Origin: Phycisphaerales bacterium
Lineage (GTDB): Bacteria > Planctomycetota > Phycisphaerae > Phycisphaerales > SM1A02
Length of the DNA stretch: 22,730 bases
Reading direction: 5' to 3'
Assembly: GCA_022447165.1 (NCBI GenBank)
Contig: JAKVBR010000005.1
Span: 1 to 22,730 of the forward strand
Positions 1 to 6,149 of this stretch are shown here, one piece after another (within the stretch, counting starts at the first letter, position 1; each line of letters opens with the position of its first letter). Under the pieces are notes generated by a model. It ran no database searches. It was not told where the DNA came from and saw nothing but the letters and a program-made list of their open reading frames with translations. The translations under genes and the position numbers were made by a program.

Positions 1-1353
1 AATGATGCGACTGTTAAAGCTGGAGCGTTCTTCCCGATGACTTGTAAGAAGATTATTCGGGCGCAATCCATCGCTGAAAACGCACGGTTGCCCTTGCTTT
101 ACCTTGTTGATTCTGCTGGCGTGTTTTTACCGCTTCAAGAAGATGTGTTCCCAGACACCGATGACTTTGGGCGTATTTTTAGGAATAACGCAGTGTTTTC
201 AGCAAAGGGTATTACGCAGATTGCTGCGATTATGGGGAACTGTGTTGCTGGCGGCGGTTACTTGCCTGTCCTTTGCGACACACTAATGATGACTGAAGGC
301 AGCGGACTCTATCTTGCTGGTCCTGCACTTGTAAAGGCGGCAATTGGTCAAGAAACTGAGAATGAAGAACTTGGTGGCGCGTCTATGCATGCAGAGATTT
401 CAGGCACCATCGACTTTCAAGAACCAGATGATGAATCATGTATCAAGCGGCTCATCAGTCAAGTTCACGCTGACATGTCGGTACCACCAGTCAGTCAGTC
501 CCCCTATCCTGCTGCAGGAACAAGTAGAGATAAAGAGGACATCACATCAATATTCAAGGGGAACCCTGGCGAACAATATGACATGAATGAACTCCTTTCT
601 TGCGTCGTTGATGAAGATAGTTATAACGAATACAAGGCGGATTATGGAAAGTCGATGGTGTGTGGTTACGCACGCATTGGCGGGTTCCCATGCGGCATTG
701 TTGCCAATCAACGGTGCATGACGCAAAAGAAAATGCCAGGCGGCAAAGCAGGACCATCGTCATCAGTCAACATGCCTGCCGTGATTTACACCGAAGCAGC
801 AGATAAAGCAGCAAGGTTCATCATGGACTGCAACATGAAACGAATCCCACTGATCTTTGTCAACGATACAACCGGCTTTATGGTTGGAAGAGATAGCGAA
901 CAAGCGGGCATCATTCGCTCAGGTGCAAAAATGGTGAATGCAATGAGCAATTCCATTGTGCCTAAAATCAGTTTGATCATTGGTAGTTCGTATGGCGCTG
1001 GTCACTACGCAATGTGCGGGCGCGCATTCGACCCATTCCTGACGCTCGCTTGGCCAAACGCGAAGTATGCGGTCATGGGCGGAGCATCTGCGGCGCACAC
1101 ATTATTGCAGATTGACCTCGCTGCGAAGAAACGCCGCGGCGAAGAAGTTGACGAAGAAGAACGCAAAGAACTTCTTGCTGCAATCACTGCAAGTTATAAC
1201 GAACAACAAGACATTTTCTATGGTGCGGCGAGGGGCTGGGTTGACCGAATGATCGATCCAAGTGACACTCGTCAAGAACTCATTCAAGCACTCACCATTG
1301 CTTCGTCATTTGATATCCAAGACGAATTTAAGACCGGCGTCTTGCAAACATGA
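1..1353 (+). CDS. Acyl-CoA carboxylase carboxyltransferase (beta) subunit, MCC/GCC type, 5'-truncated by window
   Basis: This is the carboxyltransferase half of a biotin-dependent acyl-CoA carboxylase; it moves the carboxyl group from carboxybiotin to an acyl-CoA. The reading frame is open from base 1, and the first visible residues (NDATVKAGAFFP) match the conserved block upstream of the methylcrotonyl-CoA carboxylase beta core. The ATG at 37 is therefore internal and the true start lies outside the window. Two crotonase-like halves are visible. The N-terminal half carries DSAGVFLP and a GNCVAGGGYLP oxyanion-type loop. The C-terminal half carries NDTTGFMVGR, GSSYGAGHYAMCGRAF and WPNAKYAVMGG. 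Family members are about 530 residues and 450 are visible, so roughly 80-90 are missing. The stop overlaps the start of the following SDR gene (ATGA). The family is clear. The substrate (3-methylcrotonyl-CoA, geranyl-CoA or another branched acyl-CoA) cannot be fixed from sequence, and no biotin carboxylase subunit is visible. Confidence 0.92.
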   Translation, partial: NDATVKAGAFFPMTCKKIIRAQSIAENARLPLLYLVDSAGVFLPLQEDVFPDTDDFGRIFRNNAVFSAKGITQIAAIMGNCVAGGGYLPVLCDTLMMTEGSGLYLAGPALVKAAIGQETENEELGGASMHAEISGTIDFQEPDDESCIKRLISQVHADMSVPPVSQSPYPAAGTSRDKEDITSIFKGNPGEQYDMNELLSCVVDEDSYNEYKADYGKSMVCGYARIGGFPCGIVANQRCMTQKKMPGGKAGPSSSVNMPAVIYTEAADKAARFIMDCNMKRIPLIFVNDTTGFMVGRDSEQAGIIRSGAKMVNAMSNSIVPKISLIIGSSYGAGHYAMCGRAFDPFLTLAWPNAKYAVMGGASAAHTLLQIDLAAKKRRGEEVDEEERKELLAAITASYNEQQDIFYGAARGWVDRMIDPSDTRQELIQALTIASSFDIQDEFKTGVLQT

Positions 1354-2114
1354 GCAAGACGGTCCTCATTACTGGGGCGAGTAGCGGGATCGGCGAAGCG
1401 ACTGCAAGAGCATGCGCGCGAGCAGGGATAAATATTGTTCTCACAGCAAGAAGACGAAAGCAACTTGAAGCACTCCAAGAAGAACTTGGCGGTACATGTA
1501 AAATCATTGTTGGTGATGTCACCGAAGACGGCTTTAATGAAAAACTTTTGAGGGCCTCTGGAACGATCGATGCGGTATTCATTAATGCAGGGCACGGTAT
1601 TGACCAAGACACGCTTGAAACGAACATGAATGATGTGCGATCCCTCTTTGAACTGAATGTGTTTGCAACAGTTGAACTTGCGTCGCTGTGTGCAAAACAG
1701 TTTAAAAAGCATGGGTCAGGACACATCATTCTGTGCGCAAGTTGTTTGTCGAAGTTCGCAACGCCGAGTCACGGCGCATATTGCGCAAGCAAGTCAGCAA
1801 TTGAAGCGTTTGCAAAATCAATGCGAATGGAATTGAAACCCTCAAACATCCATGTATCTACACTCCACCCAATTGGGACGCGTACTGAGTTTTTCAAATC
1901 AAGCGCTTCAAGAAGTGGCACTGAGCATTCCTCATTTGAAGAGCGTGCTCCATCATGGCTCATGCAATCGCCTGAACAAGTTGCAAACGCAGTCGTTAAA
2001 TGCCTTCACAAACCTAAACCAGAAATCTGGACAAGCGTATCCATGCGAATAACAAGTACTGTTTTTGCTGCGTTTCCAAGAATTGCTCAGTTTTTTGCAC
2101 TGCGTTTTAGTTAA
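1350..2114 (+). CDS. Short-chain dehydrogenase/reductase (SDR), NADP-type
   Basis: This is a classical SDR oxidoreductase of 254 residues. The glycine-rich cofactor motif TGASSGIG is at residues 8-15, and Arg34-Arg36 follow the second strand, which favours NADP(H). The NAG motif is at 79-81. The catalytic tetrad is complete: Asn103, Ser131 (13 residues before Tyr), Tyr144 and Lys148 in YCASK. The short C-terminal end, rich in hydrophobic and aromatic residues, might contact a membrane or hydrophobic substrate; that is inference. The ATG overlaps the carboxylase stop by four bases (ATGA), so the two are probably co-translated. A shared role in branched-chain or fatty acyl metabolism is plausible but unproven. 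The reaction and substrate cannot be assigned. Confidence 0.9.
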   Translation: MSKTVLITGASSGIGEATARACARAGINIVLTARRRKQLEALQEELGGTCKIIVGDVTEDGFNEKLLRASGTIDAVFINAGHGIDQDTLETNMNDVRSLFELNVFATVELASLCAKQFKKHGSGHIILCASCLSKFATPSHGAYCASKSAIEAFAKSMRMELKPSNIHVSTLHPIGTRTEFFKSSASRSGTEHSSFEERAPSWLMQSPEQVANAVVKCLHKPKPEIWTSVSMRITSTVFAAFPRIAQFFALRFS

Positions 2115-2150
2115 AAAAGAACTGTCAGTCATGTGACTTATCAAATTTAC

Positions 2151-2178
2151 TTGATTCAACTCCCTTTTTAAGTATGTT
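2151..2178 (+). promoter_or_regulatory. Candidate sigma-70-type promoter for the SGNH/dockerin gene
   Basis: TTGATT (2151-2156), a 16-base spacer and TATGTT (2173-2178) precede the ATG at 2189 by 10 bases. Transcription would start about 3-5 bases before that ATG, giving an almost leaderless mRNA. The -10 box covers the earlier in-frame ATG at 2174, which argues for 2189 as the start. Motif match by eye only. Confidence 0.45.
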
Positions 2179-2188
2179 AGAGAGGCAC

Positions 2189-3832
2189 ATGCTCTATCGT
2201 CACGCAATCCTAGGGTTAACTGTTTGCTTATCCTTAACATGTCAGTCGACTGCTGATGATGAAAGCATGGCTTCTATTGCCAATGCACTTCGTAACGATG
2301 CAAGACTTGTCTGTATCGGAGATTCGTTGAGCACAACTTTTTACAGTAGGATTGGACCAGCAAGCCTTATGGCTTGGCCAATCAAAAACGTTACTGCAAT
2401 TGGGGGCGGCGCAGGAGCTGAGGCGCAGATTGTCTCGTGTAATAGCTTGTGTTCTCCAGTCGCAAGAGTGCTTGCATCAGACGAGCTTGGCTACACTGTT
2501 GAACGTCAAACAAGTAAACAACAATTTTTTACCCTTCCTGTTCGCGGTTTGAAAGAAATATATGGCAATCAAAGTTTTACTTCTGGCTCAAATGGGACAC
2601 TGTTTGAATTCAACTTAAATGTAGAACCGCTTCAAGCAAGCGTCAGTGGACCGTTCCTTAACACAGACGACGAAATGAAGTTTCGATATCTCTACCGCGC
2701 ACCAAGTCACAGCGACCTTCACATAAACAACTTATCAATTCGTGACAACGATGCGCTTATGATCACATTTAGCCCTGAACAGTTTGCACGCAAATTGTGG
2801 CACTACGGAGAAGAACCAGACGGGCTTGGGCGTTCTGCAATCTCATCTCAAATGAATGCTTGCGCTAGCGATATTCCAGCAAACAATCATTTGTACGACT
2901 CTGCAAGAGTTGTGGTTGCTGAGTACACCCCCATTCAACATTCAAATCGTTATGTGCAAGTTGCTGGCGGCATCTACTACAAAACCGATGATGCAAAAAG
3001 ACCTAGAAAAGGACTCTACTTTTCTTCTCTTTCAGATAATAGTTGGAGTTACTCTGGTTTTTGTAGTGATGCAGAAGGACAGGGAATACATGACAAACGA
3101 TTTAGTCTCGAACAGTTCACGCACTGGCTCGATGTAACAACACTAAGACGCGAGCAACCTGTTGTATTCATGTGGCAATTTGGAATTGAGCAATTGCCTC
3201 AAAATGTTGTTCAAGCTCGTTATGAATCGATGATTGAACAAGCAGACGCAGGAGCACAAGCGATTGGCATTGAACAAACATATCACTTACTGGTAACGCC
3301 TTACATGATGAAAGTCGGTGGTTCAGCTGGACCAGAAGCGCACCAATACCTTCAGGAACACCAAACTGTCTGTGAAGACATTGCTCAAGAACTTACCCAC
3401 GTCGCAGCAGTGTCCATCTATGAAGCAACAGAGGGGACATTGTTCATTGGCACGAATACAGCAAATGATTGGCTCTTTGAGCGAGGATTTAATGCGTTTG
3501 ATTGTGGAAGTGAAACTTTCGCGCTTTGCGATACACACTTTGGAAACTTACTCGACGGCGGAATCGTACACCCTGCACACTCAGATTCAGCTAATTTTTT
3601 TGCAGCCATCATTGGCAATGAGATTCGCAAGAAAGCATGTCATGCAGACCTTATCCCAGATGGTGTAATCGGAATCCATGACTTTCTCGAAGTCATCAGT
3701 ACTTGGGGAACACCAGATGGCGATGTTACGGGTGACGGAGTTACGAATGTCTCCGACATCTTGGAGATGTTCAATACGTGGGGCGAATGCTGGCCCGTTC
3801 AAGCACCATTTAGCACTGGTCAGTTTGAATAA
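2189..3832 (+). CDS. Secreted SGNH/GDSL-type hydrolase-like protein with C-terminal dockerin-like EF-hand pair
   Basis: This is an exported protein of 547 residues; an in-frame ATG at 2174 would add five residues. The start MLYRHAILGLTVCLSLTCQS is a signal peptide. A GDSL block follows (IGDSLS, Asp45-Ser46), and near residues 456-461 DGGIVHPAHSDS resembles the catalytic Asp-x-x-His block of SGNH esterases, allowing for different spacing. Between them lies an unusually long unrecognised segment, and the GxND oxyanion block is not obvious. Residues 487-535 hold two EF-hand-like repeats, each ending in a Trp-Gly (STWG and NTWG). The first has Ile in place of the usual Asn of DxNxDG; the second (GDVTGDGVTNVSD) is canonical. 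Such tails are common on exported Phycisphaerae proteins. An esterase role on polysaccharide or lipid is an inference. The 3' end overlaps the convergent LolA-like gene by 13 bases. Confidence 0.7.
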   Translation: MLYRHAILGLTVCLSLTCQSTADDESMASIANALRNDARLVCIGDSLSTTFYSRIGPASLMAWPIKNVTAIGGGAGAEAQIVSCNSLCSPVARVLASDELGYTVERQTSKQQFFTLPVRGLKEIYGNQSFTSGSNGTLFEFNLNVEPLQASVSGPFLNTDDEMKFRYLYRAPSHSDLHINNLSIRDNDALMITFSPEQFARKLWHYGEEPDGLGRSAISSQMNACASDIPANNHLYDSARVVVAEYTPIQHSNRYVQVAGGIYYKTDDAKRPRKGLYFSSLSDNSWSYSGFCSDAEGQGIHDKRFSLEQFTHWLDVTTLRREQPVVFMWQFGIEQLPQNVVQARYESMIEQADAGAQAIGIEQTYHLLVTPYMMKVGGSAGPEAHQYLQEHQTVCEDIAQELTHVAAVSIYEATEGTLFIGTNTANDWLFERGFNAFDCGSETFALCDTHFGNLLDGGIVHPAHSDSANFFAAIIGNEIRKKACHADLIPDGVIGIHDFLEVISTWGTPDGDVTGDGVTNVSDILEMFNTWGECWPVQAPFSTGQFE

Positions 3833-4557
3833 GGTTGAATATCGATTGACCACTCTTTTGGGTCTGGTGTAGCGATATCTAACTGTGCTTTTTGCACGTC
3901 AGTCAACTCAGATAGTGTGACATTTTCTAGCCGACTTTGGCGGATTGTTCCATCTTTCTCAAGTGTTTGAACTCCAACTGGGAACCATGTATTCGGATCA
4001 TAAAACAAATCGATTGTCGCCCACTCGCTATTGCTTTTAGGTGTTAATTGAATGCCAACGACACCTTCATCGAGTTTTGAGAGTAGCCCTTCACTTGGTT
4101 TTTTGACGGTAGCAACATCAAACTCTTTCAACACCGATTCTTTTGTTTGCTCTATAGGCAGAGGCACTGGACCATTTCCAAGTGCGAATGGGTCAAGTGA
4201 TTTCGCGCTCTCTGGAGAAACGAGTTCTCGTTTAATGAACTGTTTCTGCTGCGGATCAATTTCAACAAACCAACGGCCTGAAAATACATATCGCTTATCG
4301 CGCGTTTCTTTTCGACGCCCAATGATGAGCGTATCGAACGTAATCGCAGCATCTTTGTGCCCGACGCATGCTCGGTACACCAGTGTTCCTGTTCTGATTT
4401 CTCTTCGTTCTAGAACTGGGTCGATCTTAACATACGTAATGTCTGCAGTTGCTGAAGCAACGCTAACCTGTTCAACACGTTCAAGGACTTGATGTGGTGT
4501 TAATGCTTCCACTTGAACTGAAAACAAGAGGCAGATTGCAGAACAAATGCTCAGCAT
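3820..4557 (-). CDS. LolA-like periplasmic protein (outer-membrane lipoprotein-sorting family), tentative
   Basis: This is a 245-residue exported protein. It opens with a short hydrophobic signal (MLSICSAICLLFSVQVEA) that lacks the usual positive charge. TAA lies two codons before the ATG, so this start is forced; a GAGGG sits nine bases upstream. The body is a run of short beta-strand-like segments. Among them are GRWFVEIDPQQKQFIKREL, which resembles the LolA/LolB-fold pattern in which a DG/GRWLWxYDPxxKQ strand is followed by further strands, and LFYDPNTWFPVGVQTLEKDG, which resembles the 'interpretation of parameters' strand of those families. No catalytic residues are recognisable. It is last in an ispF - HD - LolA-like run and overlaps the HD gene by seven bases. 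The fold assignment rests on pattern only; it could be another planctomycete DUF of similar architecture. Confidence 0.6.
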   Translation of the reverse strand: MLSICSAICLLFSVQVEALTPHQVLERVEQVSVASATADITYVKIDPVLERREIRTGTLVYRACVGHKDAAITFDTLIIGRRKETRDKRYVFSGRWFVEIDPQQKQFIKRELVSPESAKSLDPFALGNGPVPLPIEQTKESVLKEFDVATVKKPSEGLLSKLDEGVVGIQLTPKSNSEWATIDLFYDPNTWFPVGVQTLEKDGTIRQSRLENVTLSELTDVQKAQLDIATPDPKEWSIDIQPYSN

Positions 4558-5057
4558 GCCTTAGCACCCTCAAGCAATTGCACGAGTTGTAACCGTGGAT
4601 CTTCAAGCAACTCATCATTCGCTGTTAATGTAAGGATGCGAGATGCTCTCACTTTCATTTTTGATTTCATGTGATTACTATCTGTATCGAGAAAATTGTC
4701 ATAGACATCTGCAAGTTTAATGAGGCGCCCTTCCCAAGTACCATCTGCTAACTGCTTGTCATACGCAACTTCACGAATCGTTTCTTCAAGACGCATATCT
4801 TTCGTCATGACTGCAACTAAATCCGCGACTCTGCTTCCGAACAACTCACACACTTCGTCATAATCAACATCACAATCTTCAATGACATCATGCAAGAGTG
4901 CTGCGGCGAGTATTTCTTCATCGCTAACACCAAATCGAAGCAATATTGTCATCGCAACCCGAAAAGGATGGGCGACATAGGGCGTGCCATCGTTACGAGT
5001 TTGATCTTTATGGGCGTTTGCTGCGAAGCTTGCTGCTTTTTGCCAGAGTGTTGTCAT
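4551..5057 (-). CDS. Stand-alone HD-domain hydrolase, SpoT/MESH1-like (putative (p)ppGpp hydrolase)
   Basis: This is a 168-residue single-domain metal-dependent phosphohydrolase of the RelA/SpoT HD type. The pattern TRNDGTPYVAHPFRVA holds the nucleotide-contacting Arg and the first metal His (His30). LLHDVIED (His56-Asp57, Glu60-Asp61) is the HD core. KLADVYDN (Asp117) is the last metal ligand and stands where the family has KLADRLHN. There is no synthetase, TGS or ACT domain, as in small alarmone hydrolases (MESH1). The ATG at 5057 is preferred over 5063 because AAGGAA lies seven bases before it and because it forms an ATGA overlap with the ispF stop. The likely role is cytosolic removal of the 3'-diphosphate of (p)ppGpp, or a related nucleotide reaction; the substrate is inferred. 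Confidence 0.82.
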   Translation of the reverse strand: MTTLWQKAASFAANAHKDQTRNDGTPYVAHPFRVAMTILLRFGVSDEEILAAALLHDVIEDCDVDYDEVCELFGSRVADLVAVMTKDMRLEETIREVAYDKQLADGTWEGRLIKLADVYDNFLDTDSNHMKSKMKVRASRILTLTANDELLEDPRLQLVQLLEGAKAC

Positions 5058-5524
5058 GAACATGTTCCTTGTGAGAGTAACGCAACAGCGTGGACATCGA
5101 TTGCATCAATAGTTTGGCAGCCCTCGGTTGTTTTGCCTTGGACATGGACTGGAGCACCAAGCATGGTCGAAACAGATGCATTGATTTCATTGCGTACACC
5201 CGCAATCCTTGGAGCATCACAGATGATTGTCGCGCTCACATTGACAATGGAAAAGCCAAGCGTTTTACTTCGCTCTAACGCGTGAGCCAAGAATGCAGTT
5301 GAATCAGCGTCTTTGTTTTCCTCGTCCGTATTTGGAAAATGGACTCCGATATCACCGTCCCCAATTGCACTGTAGATTGCATCTGTTACAGCATGGAGCA
5401 GTACATCGCCATCGCTGTGGGCAATCGTTTGCTTCTCGCACGCAATAGACACACCTCCAAGCACGACGCCATTGCCGTCCTCAAGTCGGTGCCGATCGAA
5501 ACCATGTCCTATTCGATAATTCAT
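5054..5524 (-). CDS. ispF: 2-C-methyl-D-erythritol 2,4-cyclodiphosphate synthase
   Basis: This enzyme of the MEP isoprenoid pathway converts CDP-methylerythritol 2-phosphate to the cyclic diphosphate and CMP in the cytosol. It has 156 residues, the usual size. The zinc ligands are present: Asp10 and His12 in GHGFDRH, and His44 in HSDGDVLLHAVTDA. GDIGVHFPNTD (57-67) has Asn where most have Asp (FPDTD). KTTEG (131-135) is intact. The conserved GFTGRGEG segment that should follow is missing: the sequence runs EGCQTIDAIDVHAV, about three residues shorter, without the Arg and with Asp in the Glu position. The gene overlaps the HD gene (ATGA). A TACAAT lies nine bases before the ATG and there is no Shine-Dalgarno sequence. 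Confidence 0.93.
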   Translation of the reverse strand: MNYRIGHGFDRHRLEDGNGVVLGGVSIACEKQTIAHSDGDVLLHAVTDAIYSAIGDGDIGVHFPNTDEENKDADSTAFLAHALERSKTLGFSIVNVSATIICDAPRIAGVRNEINASVSTMLGAPVHVQGKTTEGCQTIDAIDVHAVALLSQGTCS

Positions 5525-5533
5525 CAGATTGGC

Positions 5534-5539
5534 ATTGTA
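5534..5539 (-). promoter_or_regulatory. Candidate -10 box (TACAAT) of ispF
   Basis: On the minus strand TACAAT ends nine bases before the ispF ATG (5524). No convincing -35 hexamer and no Shine-Dalgarno sequence are seen. This fits a very short or absent 5' leader and matches the TACAAT boxes before der, gmk and the acyl-CoA mutase. Confidence 0.45.
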
Positions 5540-5563
5540 CCCCCCAAGCCGTAAATGCCGATG

Positions 5564-5569
5564 TAAGAT
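5564..5569 (+). promoter_or_regulatory. Candidate -10 box (TAAGAT) of the lipoprotein-like gene
   Basis: TAAGAT is seven bases before the ATG at 5577, which opens a short lipoprotein-type signal peptide. It lies in the 40-50 base divergent region shared with ispF. There is no clear -35 and no Shine-Dalgarno sequence. Confidence 0.3.
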
Positions 5570-5576
5570 GACAATG

Positions 5577-5623
5577 ATGCGTCAATTTCACCTAGGTCTA
5601 ATGTCACTTTTACGGGCTGCCAA
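5577..5623 (+). pseudogene. Signal-peptide segment of the lipoprotein-like gene, in a different frame from its body
   Basis: From the ATG at 5577 the frame reads MRQFHLGLMSLL, a short charged-then-hydrophobic signal sequence. It then diverges from the frame of the downstream protein. That frame reads VTFTGCQMYVPGG across the same bases. One extra T in the T4 run at 5608-5611 would join the two as MRQFHLGLMSLFTGCQMYVPGG, with FTGC as a lipobox. Either the gene carries a one-base deletion or the assembly has an error. No classic slippery heptamer is present. Confidence 0.55.
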
Positions 5624-6067
5624 ATGTATGTTCCTGGCGGAAATCCCTTTACTGATGGGCCAGACAGTGCCACAACATGGGAGTCAACGACAGAGGTTCC
5701 AAAGACGGTTACCTTGATTGATACTCGCAGTGGCGAGCATCTCTTTGTGATGGAGATTCCTGTCGGACAGAAACTTGTCATTGATTTTGTCACCGATGGT
5801 GGTAATAACGCCGTCATAACCCCTGACCTCATGATGTGGGAAGTGTTCCCTTCAAGCGTAAAATATGGTCCCCTTTCAAATGCACTCACAGTCCCAGACC
5901 GTTGGTCGCGGAAAATCATCGTGGATTTAAGGGACTCAGGCGAATACGCACAGCCAGCAACCGACCGCCCGCTTGCAATTGATGACATCAATGACCAACC
6001 CGATTGGTGGACTTCCGATGGTGGTACGCTCAGTGGCTCGGACCCAATCGATGGTTACGACCCATAA
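5624..6067 (+). CDS. Conserved hypothetical lipoprotein-like protein, apparent 5' frameshift
   Basis: This covers the body of a small protein of at least 147 residues. It is rich in beta-type alternation: TVTLIDTRSGEHLFVMEI, VGQKLVIDFV, and PDLMMWEVFP, followed by a SRKIIVDLRD strand and a Pro/Asp-rich tail ending at SDPIDGYDP. The ATG at 5624 is only the first ATG in frame. The frame is open back to a stop at 5564-5566 and includes TGCQ just before it, which looks like a lipobox whose signal peptide lies one frame away. I infer an exported, lipid-anchored protein of unknown function, typical in style of Phycisphaerae. It is divergent from ispF and followed 82 bases later by the acyl-CoA mutase. 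The opposite strand is also open here but gives a Ser-rich, low-quality product. Confidence 0.65.
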   Translation: MYVPGGNPFTDGPDSATTWESTTEVPKTVTLIDTRSGEHLFVMEIPVGQKLVIDFVTDGGNNAVITPDLMMWEVFPSSVKYGPLSNALTVPDRWSRKIIVDLRDSGEYAQPATDRPLAIDDINDQPDWWTSDGGTLSGSDPIDGYDP

Positions 6068-6137
6068 ACCCCGGATTTACTCAAAATCTACGATTTCCTA
6101 AACACGAACACCCAATAGCTTTGCGTCTTGGGGTTGC

Positions 6138-6143
6138 TACAAT
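6138..6143 (+). promoter_or_regulatory. Candidate leaderless promoter -10 box (TACAAT) of the acyl-CoA mutase
   Basis: TACAAT is followed by exactly six bases and then the ATG at 6150, so the expected transcription start falls on or next to the start codon. No Shine-Dalgarno sequence is present. The same TACAAT-N6-ATG spacing precedes der and gmk. There is no good -35 match. Confidence 0.55.
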
Positions 6144-6149
6144 ATGGGT

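Noticed and set aside
1284..1729. Two long minus-strand open frames opposite the SDR gene
   Set aside because: The SDR motifs on the plus strand are complete and continuous. The antisense products are Cys/Ser-rich and have no motif.
2112..2172. Inverted repeat TTAAAAAAG ... CTTTTTAA after the SDR gene as a terminator
   Set aside because: The stem would be short, A/T only, with a loop of more than 40 bases. It is not a credible intrinsic terminator.
4052..4492. A 146-codon plus-strand frame opposite the LolA-like gene
   Set aside because: The product is Ser/Thr-rich, low in complexity and without motifs. The minus-strand gene has a signal peptide, forced start and operon context.
5604..5616. 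Programmed -1 ribosomal frameshift in the lipoprotein-like gene
   Set aside because: The T run does not form an X-XXY-YYZ slippery heptamer in the required frame, and no stimulatory hairpin is evident. A mutation or assembly error is simpler.
5524..5991. A 155-codon minus-strand frame that ends TGATG at the ispF start, looking like a coupled gene
   Set aside because: Its product is Ser-rich and lacks recognisable structure, whereas the plus strand over the same bases gives a well-structured beta-rich protein. The TACAAT box for ispF also lies inside it. I treat it as antisense shadow.
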